Shown here: positions 11,960 through 23,900 of the stretch, piece by piece
Layout of the letters: each line of letters starts with the position of its first letter
How positions within the stretch are numbered: position 1 is the stretch's first letter
Source of the DNA: Cymbidium sinense
Taxonomy: Eukaryota; Streptophyta; Magnoliopsida; Asparagales; Orchidaceae
Reading direction: 5' to 3'
Assembly: GCA_021442155.1 (NCBI GenBank)
Contig: CM038215.1
Span: forward strand, 8,332,976 to 8,396,975
Length of the DNA stretch: 64,000 nucleotides
Made by a program: the position numbers and the translations under genes
The notes under the pieces: generated by a model
Database searches by the model: none
The model's input: the letters and a program-made list of their open reading frames with translations, nothing else
What the model was told of the DNA's origin: nothing

Positions 11960-12530
11960 TGATCTTCTCTGAATCAATTTTAATTCCCTGGTGCCCGATA
12001 ATAAACCCAAGGAATTTCCTTAAAGCTACTCCGGATGTATATTTCAGGGAGTTCATTTTGAGGTTAAATTATCTTAACTATTTAAAAACTACTCTCAAGT
12101 CAAATAGATGGTCTTCCTTTTCTCTACTTTTGACTATGAGGTCATCGACATAGCACTCGAGTTGATGATGAATGAGTTCTTCAAAGATTCAAGCCATTGT
12201 CCACTGGTATATAGCACCAGCATTTTTAAGGATGGAAGGCATGACCTTATAGAAATAGATTCTAATCGGGGTTCTAAAAGTAGTGTTTTTGTCATCTTCA
12301 AGGGCCATCTTTATTTGGTTATATCCATATGAGCATCCATGAAAGAGAAGACTACATTTGATGAGGCAATGTCCACTATCAACTATGGGATTGGTAGTGG
12401 AAATTCATCTTTTGGACATGCCTTATTTAAATCCATAAAATTGACACATATGTGAATTTGGCCATTCTATTTCTTAACTAGGATGATGCTGGCTAACCAG
12501 GTAGGGTATTTTTCTTCCCAGATGAAGCCA
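11960..12530 (-). pseudogene. Reverse transcriptase palm/fingers, copy 1
   Basis: The minus strand from about 12,497 reads W-L-A-S-I-I-L-V-K-K-(stop)-N-G-Q-I, then C-V-N-F-M-D-L-N-K-A-C-P-K-D-E-F-P-L-P, then S-F-M-D-A-H. These are the conserved fingers and motif A regions of gypsy RT, and F-M-D-A carries the first catalytic aspartate. At least three in-frame stops occur. The YVDD region lies further on (about 12,130-12,160) but is frameshifted. A solo LTR cuts the domain at 12,536. This copy retains about 225 bp (near 12,264-12,488) that copy 2 has lost. Confidence 0.8.
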
Positions 12531-12535
12531 ATATC

Positions 12536-15347
12536 TGTAATATCCAATTAATTCAATAGCTTATTTCCTAATTGCCTTATTAATTTTGTCATTACTGTAG
12601 CAATTACTGTAGCATCTAGGTGCTAAGCATCTGGTGGATTAAAGCCTTGAAGCTTCGTATGGTGGGATACCATTCACTTATTTCATTTCCTTCCATAGCT
12701 GCAGCCTCAGTCCTTCACATTGATTTCCTTCACACTGATCGAGTTCATCTCCTCCTTTCTCTTCTGTGGCTTCTTCCACCTTAGTGAGGCAAGGCGCACT
12801 AGGGAGTTCTGAATTGGCTGGATTGGAATCGGGTCTGGCGATAAGAGGGGAGCCTTGGGAGTTCTGTGACTTGCTAATTTTCTTTCCCTATTCCTTTTTC
12901 TTTCAGCCGGCAGCCTTCTTTAGTGTTGAATGCATGATTGGGGAGTTCTAAAATCTATTTTGGCTGCTAGGTGAGTTGCAGAATTATTGTGTATTAAAAT
13001 GGGGGTTTAGGATTGACATTTTGTTAATTTTAGTTTTGTTGATTGAATCAGGTAATTAATATTGGCGTTAGTAGATTACTTTGGAGTCATACTCCAGTAT
13101 TTTGAAAGCTTATGAGGAGATATCAATTTCAGGTAAGATTGGTGTTAATTATGAGTTTCATTTATGAGTTTCATGTATTAGAAGTATTTAGAAGATTTAT
13201 TTAATGATATGTTGTGTACTCAAGGAGGAATCATCGAGCACATCATGACATTGACCTAGACACTGAGGTGGGACATAATTGCTAATTTAAATTCAATTTC
13301 TATTCCTATATATGCCACTGTTTCTACCACTTCGTATAAATTGTATGAATGACATATAGATATTTCTGTCATATTGAATGCAAATACAAATGTTTATTAC
13401 TTGACCTTGCATAGATTATTGATTTACAATGATTATAAGCCAGCTAGTTTAAGCCAGCTAGTTCAGCATATGATTTCATTGGGCATATAGACATGTTTTA
13501 AAATGCAGTAATGTGATAAACAGGGAAGTGTCAGGAAAATTGTGATAGGAAGGCTATGTTATAGAAATCTACGCAGATAGGCAAAAGTTCTGACGAGATG
13601 AGCCGTGATTAGGGGATCTTTGTATTCCGACTCGACATTTGAGGTTGGCATTAGCGTCCAATTGGTGTCGGTGTAGGTAGTATGGTTTATTACCTTCAGC
13701 TTTAGGCCGACGGCAGTGACACTCTTTGTTATGAAGTCAAAACTTATGCAATTATAAATGATATTTTTAGAAAATGATTTTATATAGAACTGAGAACTGA
13801 AATGATTTAATGAAAATTACTGCTCCTTGACATTGATACAGTATGAACCTATAGCATATTACCTACAGCATATTGTTCAGTTATATTGTTACATTACTGC
13901 AGCACAGTTTACCAGTTTTACAAATTTAAATGTACATGCACGATTATTCCTACTGTCTTGTACTGAGCTTACTTTAGCATTCTTGTCTCACAAAGCTTTA
14001 GCTTATTATGCTACCTTTGATAATTTCAGGAAAAGATGAGCTGGGTAGAAGCTAATCTGGTTTGTTGAATTGTATAGTTTTGGGAAGCTTAAAGGTTTTA
14101 TTTTTGATACGTACAAAGTTTTAATACTGATGTCTTTAGTTGCTCTATATTTATTTACAAACTTAAAGATTTCATGCTTCCAGTAATGATAGGTTTTGTA
14201 CTCGAGGAGGAATCGTCAAACACATCACGACACTGACCTAGACACTGAGGTGAGACATAATTGCTAATTTAAATTCATTTTCTATTCCTATGTATGCCAC
14301 TGTTTCTACCACTTCGTATAAATTGTATGAATGACATATAGATATTTCTATCATATTGAATACAAATACAAATGTTTATTACTTGACCTTGCATAGATTA
14401 TTGATTTACAATGATTATAAGCCAGCTAGTTTAAGCCAGCTAGTTCAACATATGAATTCATTGGGCATATAGACATGTTTTAAAATGCAATAATGTGATA
14501 AACAGGGAAATGTCAGGAAAATTGTGATAGGAAGGCTATGTTATAGAAATCAAGCGATAGGCAAAAGTTCGAGATGAGCCTGATTAGGGGATCTTAGTAT
14601 TCGACTCGACATTTTGAGGTTGGTTAGGCTATCCAATTGGTGTCGAGGGGTAGTAGTATGGTTACGGCCACCGCCTTAGACTTTACGGGCGTGACGACCT
14701 TTTGTTATGAAGTCAAAATCTATGCAATTATAAATGACATTTTTAGAAAATGATTTGATATAGAATTGAGAACTGAAATGATTTAATGAAAATTACTGCT
14801 CCTTGACATTGATACAGTATGAACTATAGCATATTACCTACAACATATTGTTCGCCATATATTATTACATTATCGCAAAGATAGCTTTTACCGCTTTTGT
14901 AAATTTAAATGTACATTGTTCCTACCGCCTTGTTCGATATTTTAGCATTCTTCTGTCTCCCACAAAGCTTTAGCTTATGATGCTACCGCTGATAATTTCG
15001 TGAAAAGATGGCAGAAGCTAGTCTGTTTTGTTGAATTATATAGTTTTGGGAATCTTAAAGGTTTTTTTTTTGGTACGTACGAAATTTTAATACTGATGTC
15101 TTTAGTTGCTCTATATTTATTTACAAACTTAAAGATTTCATGCTTCCAGTAATTGTGATATGAATTAAGTTAAGTAGTATATGAATTGCAAATATTTGTG
15201 ATGATTTGATTAGATACAAATTTCACTTGCTCGTTCCGTAGTAGCACAGGTTGGGATGTGTTGGTGGAATCTATGTCTAATCGAGTCATCCTATTCTGTT
15301 ACACTTTAGACTGACCCTAGCATAAGGGGGTCATCTGGGGTGTGACA
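12536..15347 (+). mobile_element. Solo LTR inserted in the RT domain of copy 1
   Basis: The insert starts TGTAATATCC and ends GGGGTGTGACA, the TG...CA ends of an LTR. It is flanked by ATATC (12,531-12,535) and ATATT (15,348-15,352), a 5-bp target duplication with one mismatch. Copy 2 keeps the uninterrupted site (AGCCAGCATCGATCAATTTC, about 43,721-43,740), so the insertion post-dates the duplication of the two elements or was never in copy 2. Length is 2,812 bp, including an internal ~0.97-kb tandem duplication. No internal coding region or second LTR is present, so it is a solo LTR left by recombination. The ends resemble those of Tekay-type chromovirus LTRs; this is an inference from end motifs only. 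Confidence 0.85.
13213..15165 (+). repeat. ~0.97-kb tandem duplication inside the solo LTR
   Basis: Copy a (about 13,213-14,192) and copy b (about 14,195-15,165) run in parallel from TACTC-AGGAGGAATC to TTCATGCTTCCAGTAAT. Most of the two are nearly identical, but 14,540-15,010 is much more divergent and rich in small indels. The + frame at 13,827-14,039 in copy a is not kept in copy b and is not a gene. Confidence 0.85.
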
Positions 15348-15352
15348 ATATT

Positions 15353-15860
15353 GATTAGTTTCTTAATTTCATAAATGATCTGTTGTTCTATTTCTAATAG
15401 CATGCATCTAGGAGCTTGCTTAATAGGGTTAGCAATAGGCTATATTACTAATTTATGGACTGCTACATTACGAGCCAATCTAGGCATCTCTTCATAACTC
15501 CATGCAAAGTAGTCCTTAAAATCAATCAATAACCTACTAAGTAATTGATTTCAATTTCATTCAACAAAGCGTGTATGTCGGGTGGATCTTCTTGATTCTA
15601 ACTTGATTTCTTCGAGCTCATTTATGGTTAACTTGATCTCTTCTTTAAACTCTGGCGGTGCATCTTTGACTCCAAAATCATATGGATCAACCAAAGTTTC
15701 TAAGCATAGCTCTTTATATGAGTTAATATGATTTGAAAAGAACCTATCAGATTCCAAATGATAGGTGATGACTAAGAAATAATCATCATCATCGACTGGA
15801 ACCACTATACTGAATCCTAATCTCGGTTTGATTAAGAGATTTTTCATTTGTTCTTTCATA
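15353..15860 (-). pseudogene. RT N-terminal region and preceding linker, copy 1
   Basis: The minus frame at 15,557-15,859 includes G-F-S-I-V-V-P-V-D-D-D-D-Y-F, an N-H-I-N-S-Y-K-E-L-C segment, then F-G-V-K-D-A-P-P-E-F-K-E-E-I. This acidic linker precedes RT in this family. The following 15,353-15,556 carries the N-terminal RT stretch in broken frames, up to the solo LTR. It matches 43,730-44,190 in copy 2 closely, where the sequence continues into F-K-D-C-F-A and M-P-R-L-A-P-N-V-A-V-H-K-L-A-I. Confidence 0.75.
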
Positions 15861-16478
15861 TTCTTTCAAATTTGTCTGACCTGTACTTTGACCAAGTATG
15901 TGGGATTAACCCTTTCTTTGCTAAATTATGAACACATGGAAAGTACTAATCGAAAGGTAATTATATTAAATCTTTATATGAATCATCCTCAAGTTTTACA
16001 TCATCTTCTTAACTTGAGTATGATGCTCCCAGAAAGAACCTCTGAGTCTTCACACCTATGGATGACTTAGGGGCTTCCTTAACTAAACCCTCAACTTTTG
16101 AGAGAAAAGTTGGGTTAGAGCTAAGGTTCCCAAATGATGCCTAACTGTTTAACATATATATTTGGATACACTTATGCTTTGCTTTGGAGCCCGATCTTCA
16201 TCACTATCTAGCTCAAGTGTCACCTCCAAGGAATCTACTACTGAGAAGAGCTGGCTGATGTGCAAACCATATAAGACTCATCCTAAGAACTGATTCCAAG
16301 CCTATATAGAAAGCAAGTGTACTTCTAGGAGCTGAGACATATCTTTTATTGGGAGGCCAATAAGGAGGTTTTCCACTAATGGGACTGCTTCTGAACTACC
16401 TCTTCCACTACCTGGTGGAGGTCAATCGTCATACCCATATCTTCAAATGGAGTAATGAACTATGGGTTGAATCTAATG
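15861..16478 (-). pseudogene. Protease-RT linker, copy 1
   Basis: Corresponds to 44,190-44,880 in copy 2 by collinear similarity. Frames are broken on the sense strand. The + strand frame at 15,828-16,070 has a relative at 44,210-44,635 but is antisense to the polyprotein and has no family signal, so it is treated as a shadow. Confidence 0.6.
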
Positions 16479-16905
16479 TTAGGCTCCACTTCCTCCTCTA
16501 AGTCTATTTTCGCCCCCTTTTCTTTTCTTTTTCTTTTTCTTTTTCTTTTTTTTTTCTTTTATTTTTAAACTTTGGCCAAGTTTGGTAGAGTAGAATTGTT
16601 GATTTTGAGAGAGGTAGTAAGTTTCATCCTCATATATACCGACCTCCTGAACTGTAAATGGATTGAGATCTCCTTTGACATAGTAGATGATCCCACCTCT
16701 CACAAACTTCATACACTGATGTAGAGAGGATGGAACTATATTGTTCTGATGTATCCAAGGTCTCCCAAGCAAAGCATTGAGAGATATATTCGAGTATATA
16801 ATATGAAACTTGGCTTCGGTCTTCCAATCATCTATCTCCAAAGGCAACAGTATGGAGCCTAAGGCCTATTGACCTCACTTTGGAGTTCAATCTTCCCATC
16901 TTAGA
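16479..16905 (-). pseudogene. Protease C-terminal half and poly-lysine linker, copy 1
   Basis: The minus frame reads L-P-L-E-I-D-D-W near its start, then F-H-I-I-Y-S-N-I-S-L-N-A-L-L-G-R-P-W-I-H, then S-S-L-H-Q. L-L-G-R-P-W-I-H followed by S-x-L-H-Q marks the C-terminal part of the retropepsin-like protease region in this gypsy group. A run of lysines (from the pyrimidine tract at 16,505-16,562) follows. Upstream in sense, A-L-G-S-I-L-L-P-L-E can be read to 16,905 with a stop before it. The N-terminal half of protease, with the active site, lies 7 kb away at about 24.1 kb beyond unit A. Confidence 0.85.
16505..16562. repeat. Pyrimidine tract coding for lysines on the minus strand
   Basis: Repeated TTTTTC units. 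A similar tract lies at 44,885-44,955 in copy 2, so it predates the duplication and was part of the polyprotein linker. Confidence 0.85.
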
Positions 16906-17829
16906 CTTAGGAGTCTTCTAGACACTAAGACTTAGTCATAAGACACTTAACAATTAGGTAAACACTTAACCTAAGCCTAAAGACTTAGAAGGTTAACCAT
17001 ATGATTAGGTTATGCCTTAAGGATTAGGATAATCAACTTACTCTACAACCAAAATCCAATCCATGTTCACCTTCTCAAGCCAAACCTCAAGTTCAATTCA
17101 AACAACAAATTCAAATCCAAATCCAAACCCAAATTCCAAAACCAAATGATTGAATCCCATGATCAAATCCAAACTTGAAACCCTTCCTAAGCCCTAAGGC
17201 CTATCCCATGGACTTAGCGAAATCTTAATCCAAATCAATCCAAAATAAACTGATTTTCTCATAATCAATTTATATATTCAATCATCTTCTTAAATATAAA
17301 TAAAATCTACATTCAAATGATCAAAACTAAATCAAACTAAATAAAATTAAATCAAAACCCTTCCTAAGCCATATGACCTATCCATGGACTTAGCTAAATC
17401 TTAATCCAAATCAATCAAACTTAATTGAATTTCTCACAAATCAATCTTATTTCAATCATCTTGTCAAATTTAAATGAAATATACATTTAAATAATCAAAA
17501 CTAAATCAAACCAAATCAAAATCCAAACTAAGCCACATGACCCAACTCCATGGACTTAGCCAAATTCCTTCATTCCAAAACCCAAATTCAATTGATTTTT
17601 CATGAATCAATTCCTTCAATCATATTCACAAATATAGATGAAATCTAGAATCATCAAGCCAAACAAAGATCAACCCAAGTCAAACCCAACTTACCGCTGT
17701 TGACGTGAAATGTTCAAATGAACCCAAACCCATGCCAATTGCAATTGAATTTATATATCAATCCAAAATCCATATGTAAACTCAACTAAATCAAACTCAA
17801 TCCAAAATTAAGCTAACAAAACCCAATTG

Positions 17830-18660
17830 GTGCACTTGACCCAAAGTGGCTAACTTGACCTATTTGAGCCAAGTTCTAATCCTACCCAAATTAGATTGAA
17901 CCAAGCTTCAAAACCTCCCATCTTACTTGTTGATCATCCTAGGTTGATCAATTATCCCAAATTAGGTCAAACCAAGTCAACTTGGTCATTTGACCAAGTC
18001 AACCCCTTAACCCATATGAACCCAAACTAGCCAAATTTCAACCTAAGCCAAATCAAAATCAATATTTGTATATGACTTGACCTTCAATTGAGTCAAACCA
18101 AACCAAATTAGCCCTCTTGACCCAAGTTGACCCAAATTGACTTAAAAGACCAAATTGGGTCAAATCAAAATATAAATCAAATTGATTACAACCAATGAAT
18201 CAAATTCATTCTAAATTGATTGTTGAACTTGACCAAAGCCATGATTAGACCCAATTGAACCCAATTGACCTTCTTAGCCCAAATTGACCAAAAGGTTCAA
18301 GTTAGCCTAAATCAAAACCAAATACAAATTAATTGAAACTAAAGCCTACAATCATCTTCAATTGGTCAACTAAACCCAAACTAACACGCAAGCCAATTTG
18401 GCCAATTTGGTAAAATTGGTCAACTTAAATAATTTGACCCAAATGAATTCAAATGAGCCAAAATTGAATCTAAAACAAACTAAACCAAACCAATTGAACC
18501 AAAACATCCCAAATGATCAAATGAACTTGATCCAACCCTTGGTTTGACCCAATTTGACCAATTGGTCAACTTTACCCAACCTAACCCAATTTGACCTAAA
18601 TGAGTCAAATTGAACCAAACCTAATCAAATCGACTCCAATTGACTTGAAATTTGGTCTAA
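17830..18660. promoter_or_regulatory. Dense cluster of TTGACC (W-box-like) words
   Basis: At least a dozen TTGACC on + and several GGTCAA occur in about 800 bp, often in CCAATTTGACC or TTGACCCAAATTGACC context. TTGAC(C/T) is the binding core for plant WRKY factors. The same composition is seen at 1-200. The function is inferred; a simple-sequence origin (short CAAATTGACC-type repeats) explains it equally well. Confidence 0.35.
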
Positions 18661-21208
18661 CCCACTTTTGGCTCATTTCAAATATGCACAAATCAAATCC
18701 AGTGTCAAGTGATCATTCTACCATTAGGTAAAGGGAATCATATGAGACAAATCACCCATTTAAGTGGTCATTTCCATTCCTTGGCCACTTTGTACTCTCC
18801 AAATGGTCTAGGACACTCTAGAACGACCAAATGGGTGGTTGGGTCGACCATGACCCATGGGAGGTGAAATCACCTCACTCTCCCCATTGGAGCATTTGAA
18901 ACACATAGGACACCCATGATTCCTCCTTGGTAGCCACCTCCACACCTTCAACCAACCAAGCAGAGCCAACTCACCTCTTCCCTACCACCCATGACTCCTT
19001 GAGATGCCCAGACAGCTACTAGAAACCAAACCCGATCCCACCATCTGATTAAGATGAAAAGGGGTATGCAGCCCCTCATTTCCACTCAAACACAAAATCA
19101 TTCCTTAGAGCCCTAGCTACCCAAGACGAGTCACTAAAGCCATTCCCTAAGCTCCCAAGCTCATTTTCAATCAAAAAATGCCATTCTCGTCCATCTTAAA
19201 ATAAGACACTCATTTTTAACCTAGCTTCCACATTTCTCCATCAAACTCAAATTAATATTGCACGCACCTTCCCTAGGCCTTGTTAAGAAAGAAAAAATTA
19301 TCTCCCAAGCTTCCTGGGCACCGGAGGTGGGACTTTATCAAAGCTGAGCTTCAAATCATCAGTTCATCACCTTCCGAGCGACTGTCAAAGAATTGATCCA
19401 ATTTTTGCTCAACAGGGCTTCATCTCCATTACATGAAGCTTCCTCAATCGTTCAAGCCGCTAATCTTGAGCTCAAGTGAGGTATTCTTCCAAAATCGATC
19501 CTTAGGCAAAAATGGATTGGAGCTTTTTGAAGAAAACTTGCATCTCACGTGATCTTGATAGTTGGATCCTCGACGATCGATGTTTTGAAGGTGTGGGATC
19601 CATTTGGAGTTGATCCAAGCTCGGGTAAGCTCTAATCAAGTGAGCAATGGTAAACAGACTTCATTCTCCCTCATTCACGTGATGTTAGATCACGCACCAT
19701 CCATTCTGCATGATCAGAATAGATGGTCATGATTAGATCATCTAGATCGATCTCATTTAATCCTATTAAGCTATGAGATTAATCATAGCCGTCTGATCTT
19801 AGATAGGATGGAAAATAAGAAAGCGTGTCTATCTCGTAAGTAAATTGGAAAAGTATTAAAAGCGTGTCATGCCACGTCGACCACATGGCATAGATTAGGC
19901 ATTAATTAATTAATCATTTTTAATGCCTAAAACTTCTCAAAATAATAAAAAATCATAGAAAAATTAATAAAATGAAAATAAATACTCATTTTAAAGGTAT
20001 TTCAGAAGAATTAATTAAAAATGATCTTAACTAATTTTCAATAGTAATTATGTTTTAATTAAGGTTTAATTGAAAAATTAATTATCTTAATTACTTGAGA
20101 ATTAATTCTAATTTTTATTGGTTAATTTAATGGGATGACCTCTACCTCCCATGATTTTCTTGGGATTTATTACTCACTTAATTAGGAAAATTGACTAATT
20201 AAACCTTAACTCCTCTTTTAAGTTAATTAATGATTAATTAGTCGCATGAACAATAATAAATTAGTTAATTAAGTTTATTAATCATTGTTGAATAGTAAGT
20301 AAACTAAGGAATAGGGTTGAGGCCCCTTTCCCTAAGTTCATTTCACCCTTTTTTAAATGATATAAATTAAAATTTAACTAATTAATCAAATCACTTAATC
20401 AAATTGAAATCATAATCACATTAGACCTTCATTAATTAAATAATTGGGTAGATCTTCAGGTGTTTAATAACCATACGAGTAATTAATTAAGTCCCTTAAT
20501 CTAAGTAACTTCTAATCATGTGCTAATTGCATTAGTCCCTTTTATTTCCTAGGGACATTACAAGTTTATTTTCTATGCATGTAATGTCAGCTCATAATTA
20601 TTTAGTTAATTACATTAAGGTGACATAGGTAAGGTAAATTAATTCATCTAATTAAGGGTTCAACTTAATTAACCCATAAAATCAACTTAATTACATTTCC
20701 TTAAATTAAATCAAATCAGTAATGTGGGAATGGGTTTAAAACAACAAGTGATGATTTCTCTACTCCTCTTTAAATCAAATCGAATCCAAAACTTAATTAA
20801 CAAAGAAGCTTTAGTTTACTTGAAATAATCTTATTTGTTTTGATTGTCCTTAAGAACTAGTTTGCTTAAACGAATCACATGCTTATATTTGATTGTCCTC
20901 TTTCCAATCATGTAAAATTTGGTATATCATTTAAATTCATGCAACAATATTTTCAAAATAAAATAAAATAAAAATGGATTCCCTTTATGTAAGTTTGCAT
21001 GTGTTGATTTAATTTAATATATGTGTGACTATTATCAGTATTAAACCCAAATGTATTTTTCAAAAGCTTATAAGTCAATAATAATATGTGTTATGATGCT
21101 AGTTATAAATACATAAGAAATGCATGTGCTTAAAGCTTAAGTGTATGAATGTTGAGTTCACTTTCCTCTATTCATGTGTTGATTTATATAAGATTGAATA
21201 GTAATCGG

Positions 21209-21532
21209 TATATAGTTTAGACATCCTGGGAACACGAGACTTTAGCTAGCCCCAAGGAGGTCATTTGCTTGAACGAAATGCATGTGATTAGTTAATGAAA
21301 ATCCGCTTTTACATAAAAATTTGCATGCATTCATAATTGACTAAGTGGATGAATTAATTATCCATATGATTTGGGGCTTACTTCCTATGTTCATGTGTGC
21401 AAATTTACATATGTTTGAATGCAAATGGGTATATAGACTTGACATCCTGTGAATACGAGGCTTTAGCTATCTTTAAGGAGGTCATTTGATTACCCCACCT
21501 CCCCGATTTAATAATAGCACATGTCTATTTAA
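21209..21532. repeat. Two internal blocks in unit A copy 2
   Basis: GAGACTTTAGCTAGCCCCAAGG (about 21,235) and GAGGCTTTAGCTATCTTTAAGG (about 21,458), each preceded by a TATATAGxxxxGACATCC-like string. They match 2,847-2,945 and the three copies at 48,398-49,020. Confidence 0.75.
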
Positions 21533-22540
21533 TATCATTCTTATGTCCTTTTTGTATAAGAATTTGGGTAAAGTCTTAAATTAATATGTTTAAATAATAT
21601 ATGAATCAAATAAAATATAAATTCTAAACATACACATACATCATTTAAGTGTGCTAAAATCATTTTGCATGTATAGATACATAGGATTAAATCATATGCA
21701 TGTTACATGTGATGGAAAAGAATGATTTAATATATGTGTGGTAGTAATTGAATATATTAATCTTAAAATGCCTTTTATTTTGAAAGAGTATTATTTAAAG
21801 TGAACCTAAACTTTGGATTAATTAAATTTTAATAATCCATTCACTAAAGAGAACTAAATCAAATTAATATACTTTAGAAAGTGACTAAAGGTAGGGATGA
21901 AAGAGCAATCCTCTTTTCCTCTCTTTATAAAACTTAGTTGCTAAGTGTAATCAAAAGAAAATAAACACAAATTAAAATTCTCAAATCAATTAAACTACTT
22001 CAAGTGAAATCAACCTTTCATGTTAAATTGAATCCTACTACACTTAGAAAATACAACACTAATGCCTAAGAAGACTTACCACACAAGCCTTAATACATAC
22101 ATAGAATTAAGTCACCACTCTAAGTTAGGATGGTGTATGATGTGATGTATGTTTTGTTTTATGATGTATTATTTTAGATTGGATGTTAGGGTGTATGCTT
22201 CATAGACTAGATGATAGGCCAATGTTAGCCTAATCATGTTTTCTGTAGGGGATTATGCTTAAGGGATGCTTAAAAATAAATGTGAATGCTCTTTTTTGCG
22301 GGTTAAATTCTTAAGCATAATCCAAGTTAGGATAGGTGGGCTTAGTTACCCATGTGTAAGGTACTAAGTCTAAATTATAAATACAACTTCTTGGGATTAT
22401 ATGTATATTTATCTAACCTCTATTCTTCAAGTTTAGTTAGATTTACTTTTCCTACATACATGTAATTTTTGCATTAGGAATTAGGATTAGTGTTGTGGGG
22501 GATTAGGATGAGCAATGGATAGAAGGCATTATCCTATGAT

Positions 22541-23900
22541 GCCTTTAATGCAAGCACCATCCATATCAAAGAAGGAACCAAATCATAAATGGAGATATAG
22601 AAAAATAAGACTCTCATAGCATTTAATACAATTATAATTATTCTTTCATATTCCAGGTTGTATAAGGGTAGAGCTCAACTACCCATCTTTTCTCTCTTGG
22701 GTTGTGGCGTGGTGAACAACCTTTATTCTTTTATATAGTTTATATAATATTAAGTTTACATTATGCATTGAATGCTTTTCATTGTTTCTTAAATGATTGA
22801 TGCTTTAATGTGTGGCTTAGATATGATTAGGCTAGGATAAAATAACTTTTACCAAACTAATCACTTATAACTAAATTTTAAACAACTCAAAACCTAATCA
22901 TAAATCCTAAGACATAAATAAGATAATTAAAAGGTTTAACAGCAATTTATATTGTTGTATGACATCATTCAAGCATATTCTTTCTCTCTTAAACATGAAG
23001 AATCTCCATCCTTGTATGATAAAATAATGCTTGACTTGTGAGGGCATCCATTGTGGCAGAGAACACCTTCTTCTAGATGATTTGACCCATAACCTATTTC
23101 ATCATGCATTTAGGCATGAGAAATCCTAAAGCCTCTATGAAAATGATGTGTCTAAAATAAAATAAAATTTGAAACAATTTTGCATCTATTGATTAAGTCA
23201 TATGCTCATACCATTCATGCTCTAGTCTCTTAGGGAGTGTGTTTAGGACTTTAGTCTCTTTCTAATTAATTACCTAGCTATCTTGCAATTCATAAGAGAC
23301 TACATGGTTTTAAAGTTATAGGAGGAGTTAGTGACCACTCAGGCAGTTATAAGTCTAGAAGTTGGACAATTTATTCTCTTATCGAGGTAAACCCTTATGT
23401 CCAACTATCGCTTAGATTTAGGTCGTTCATTAGCTTATACTAAAGCTCCCTAGATTTATGATCTAAGGTAGCTATTTCCTTCAAACTACAAGCATAAATT
23501 TTCACCTCTTAGGCATTCCCATAACCTTGTGTTGGTGGATTATAAGCCCTAGTAATCTAATTAAATTTCAACTCAAACATATAAATCTCCCTCCAATTAT
23601 AAACCCCAACCATAAGATGGAATGCTCACTAAGCTTCCTAGTATCATGAGCATTTCCTACTTATTTTTTATTTAGATTCCAAAATAAGTCTTCTCCTTGA
23701 ACTTTCCCAATTGATTTTCAAAATACAATCCTTTGATAGTCTGAAATCTTTGGAGATGATATTGTCACTTTAATCTAGAATATTCTTAGGAAATTTCATT
23801 TCCTAAGATGATTAACTATGGAGGCTTGCCTCATGACTCAGAATGTTTAATATAAACCCTACTTTATCATCCATATAAAGTAGGGAAAAATCTCTACATT
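22541..23900. other. Non-coding stretch between unit A and protease N-part, copy 1 only
   Basis: No counterpart exists in copy 2, which jumps from GATGAGCA directly to protease sequence. The stretch is AT-rich, with a TATA-like TTTTATATAGTTTATATAAT near 22,730, and has no long frame. It may be the rest of the inserted unit A element or displaced protease sequence; I cannot decide. Confidence 0.5.

Larger units (their letters stand above)
16906..22540. repeat. Unit A copy 2, inserted in the protease domain of copy 1
   Basis: It starts at TTAGGAGTCTTCTAGACACT and stays similar to copy 3 (45,237-49,985) up to GGGGGATTAGGATGAGCA. It includes a zone present only here (about 17,965-19,225; absent from copy 3), which covers the richest TTGACC cluster. 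It has no credible coding frame. Copies 2 and 3 sit at the same place inside protease, so the insertion happened once, before duplication. Class is unknown: a very long LTR or a non-autonomous element are both possible. I could not identify TG...CA ends or a target duplication. Confidence 0.8.
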
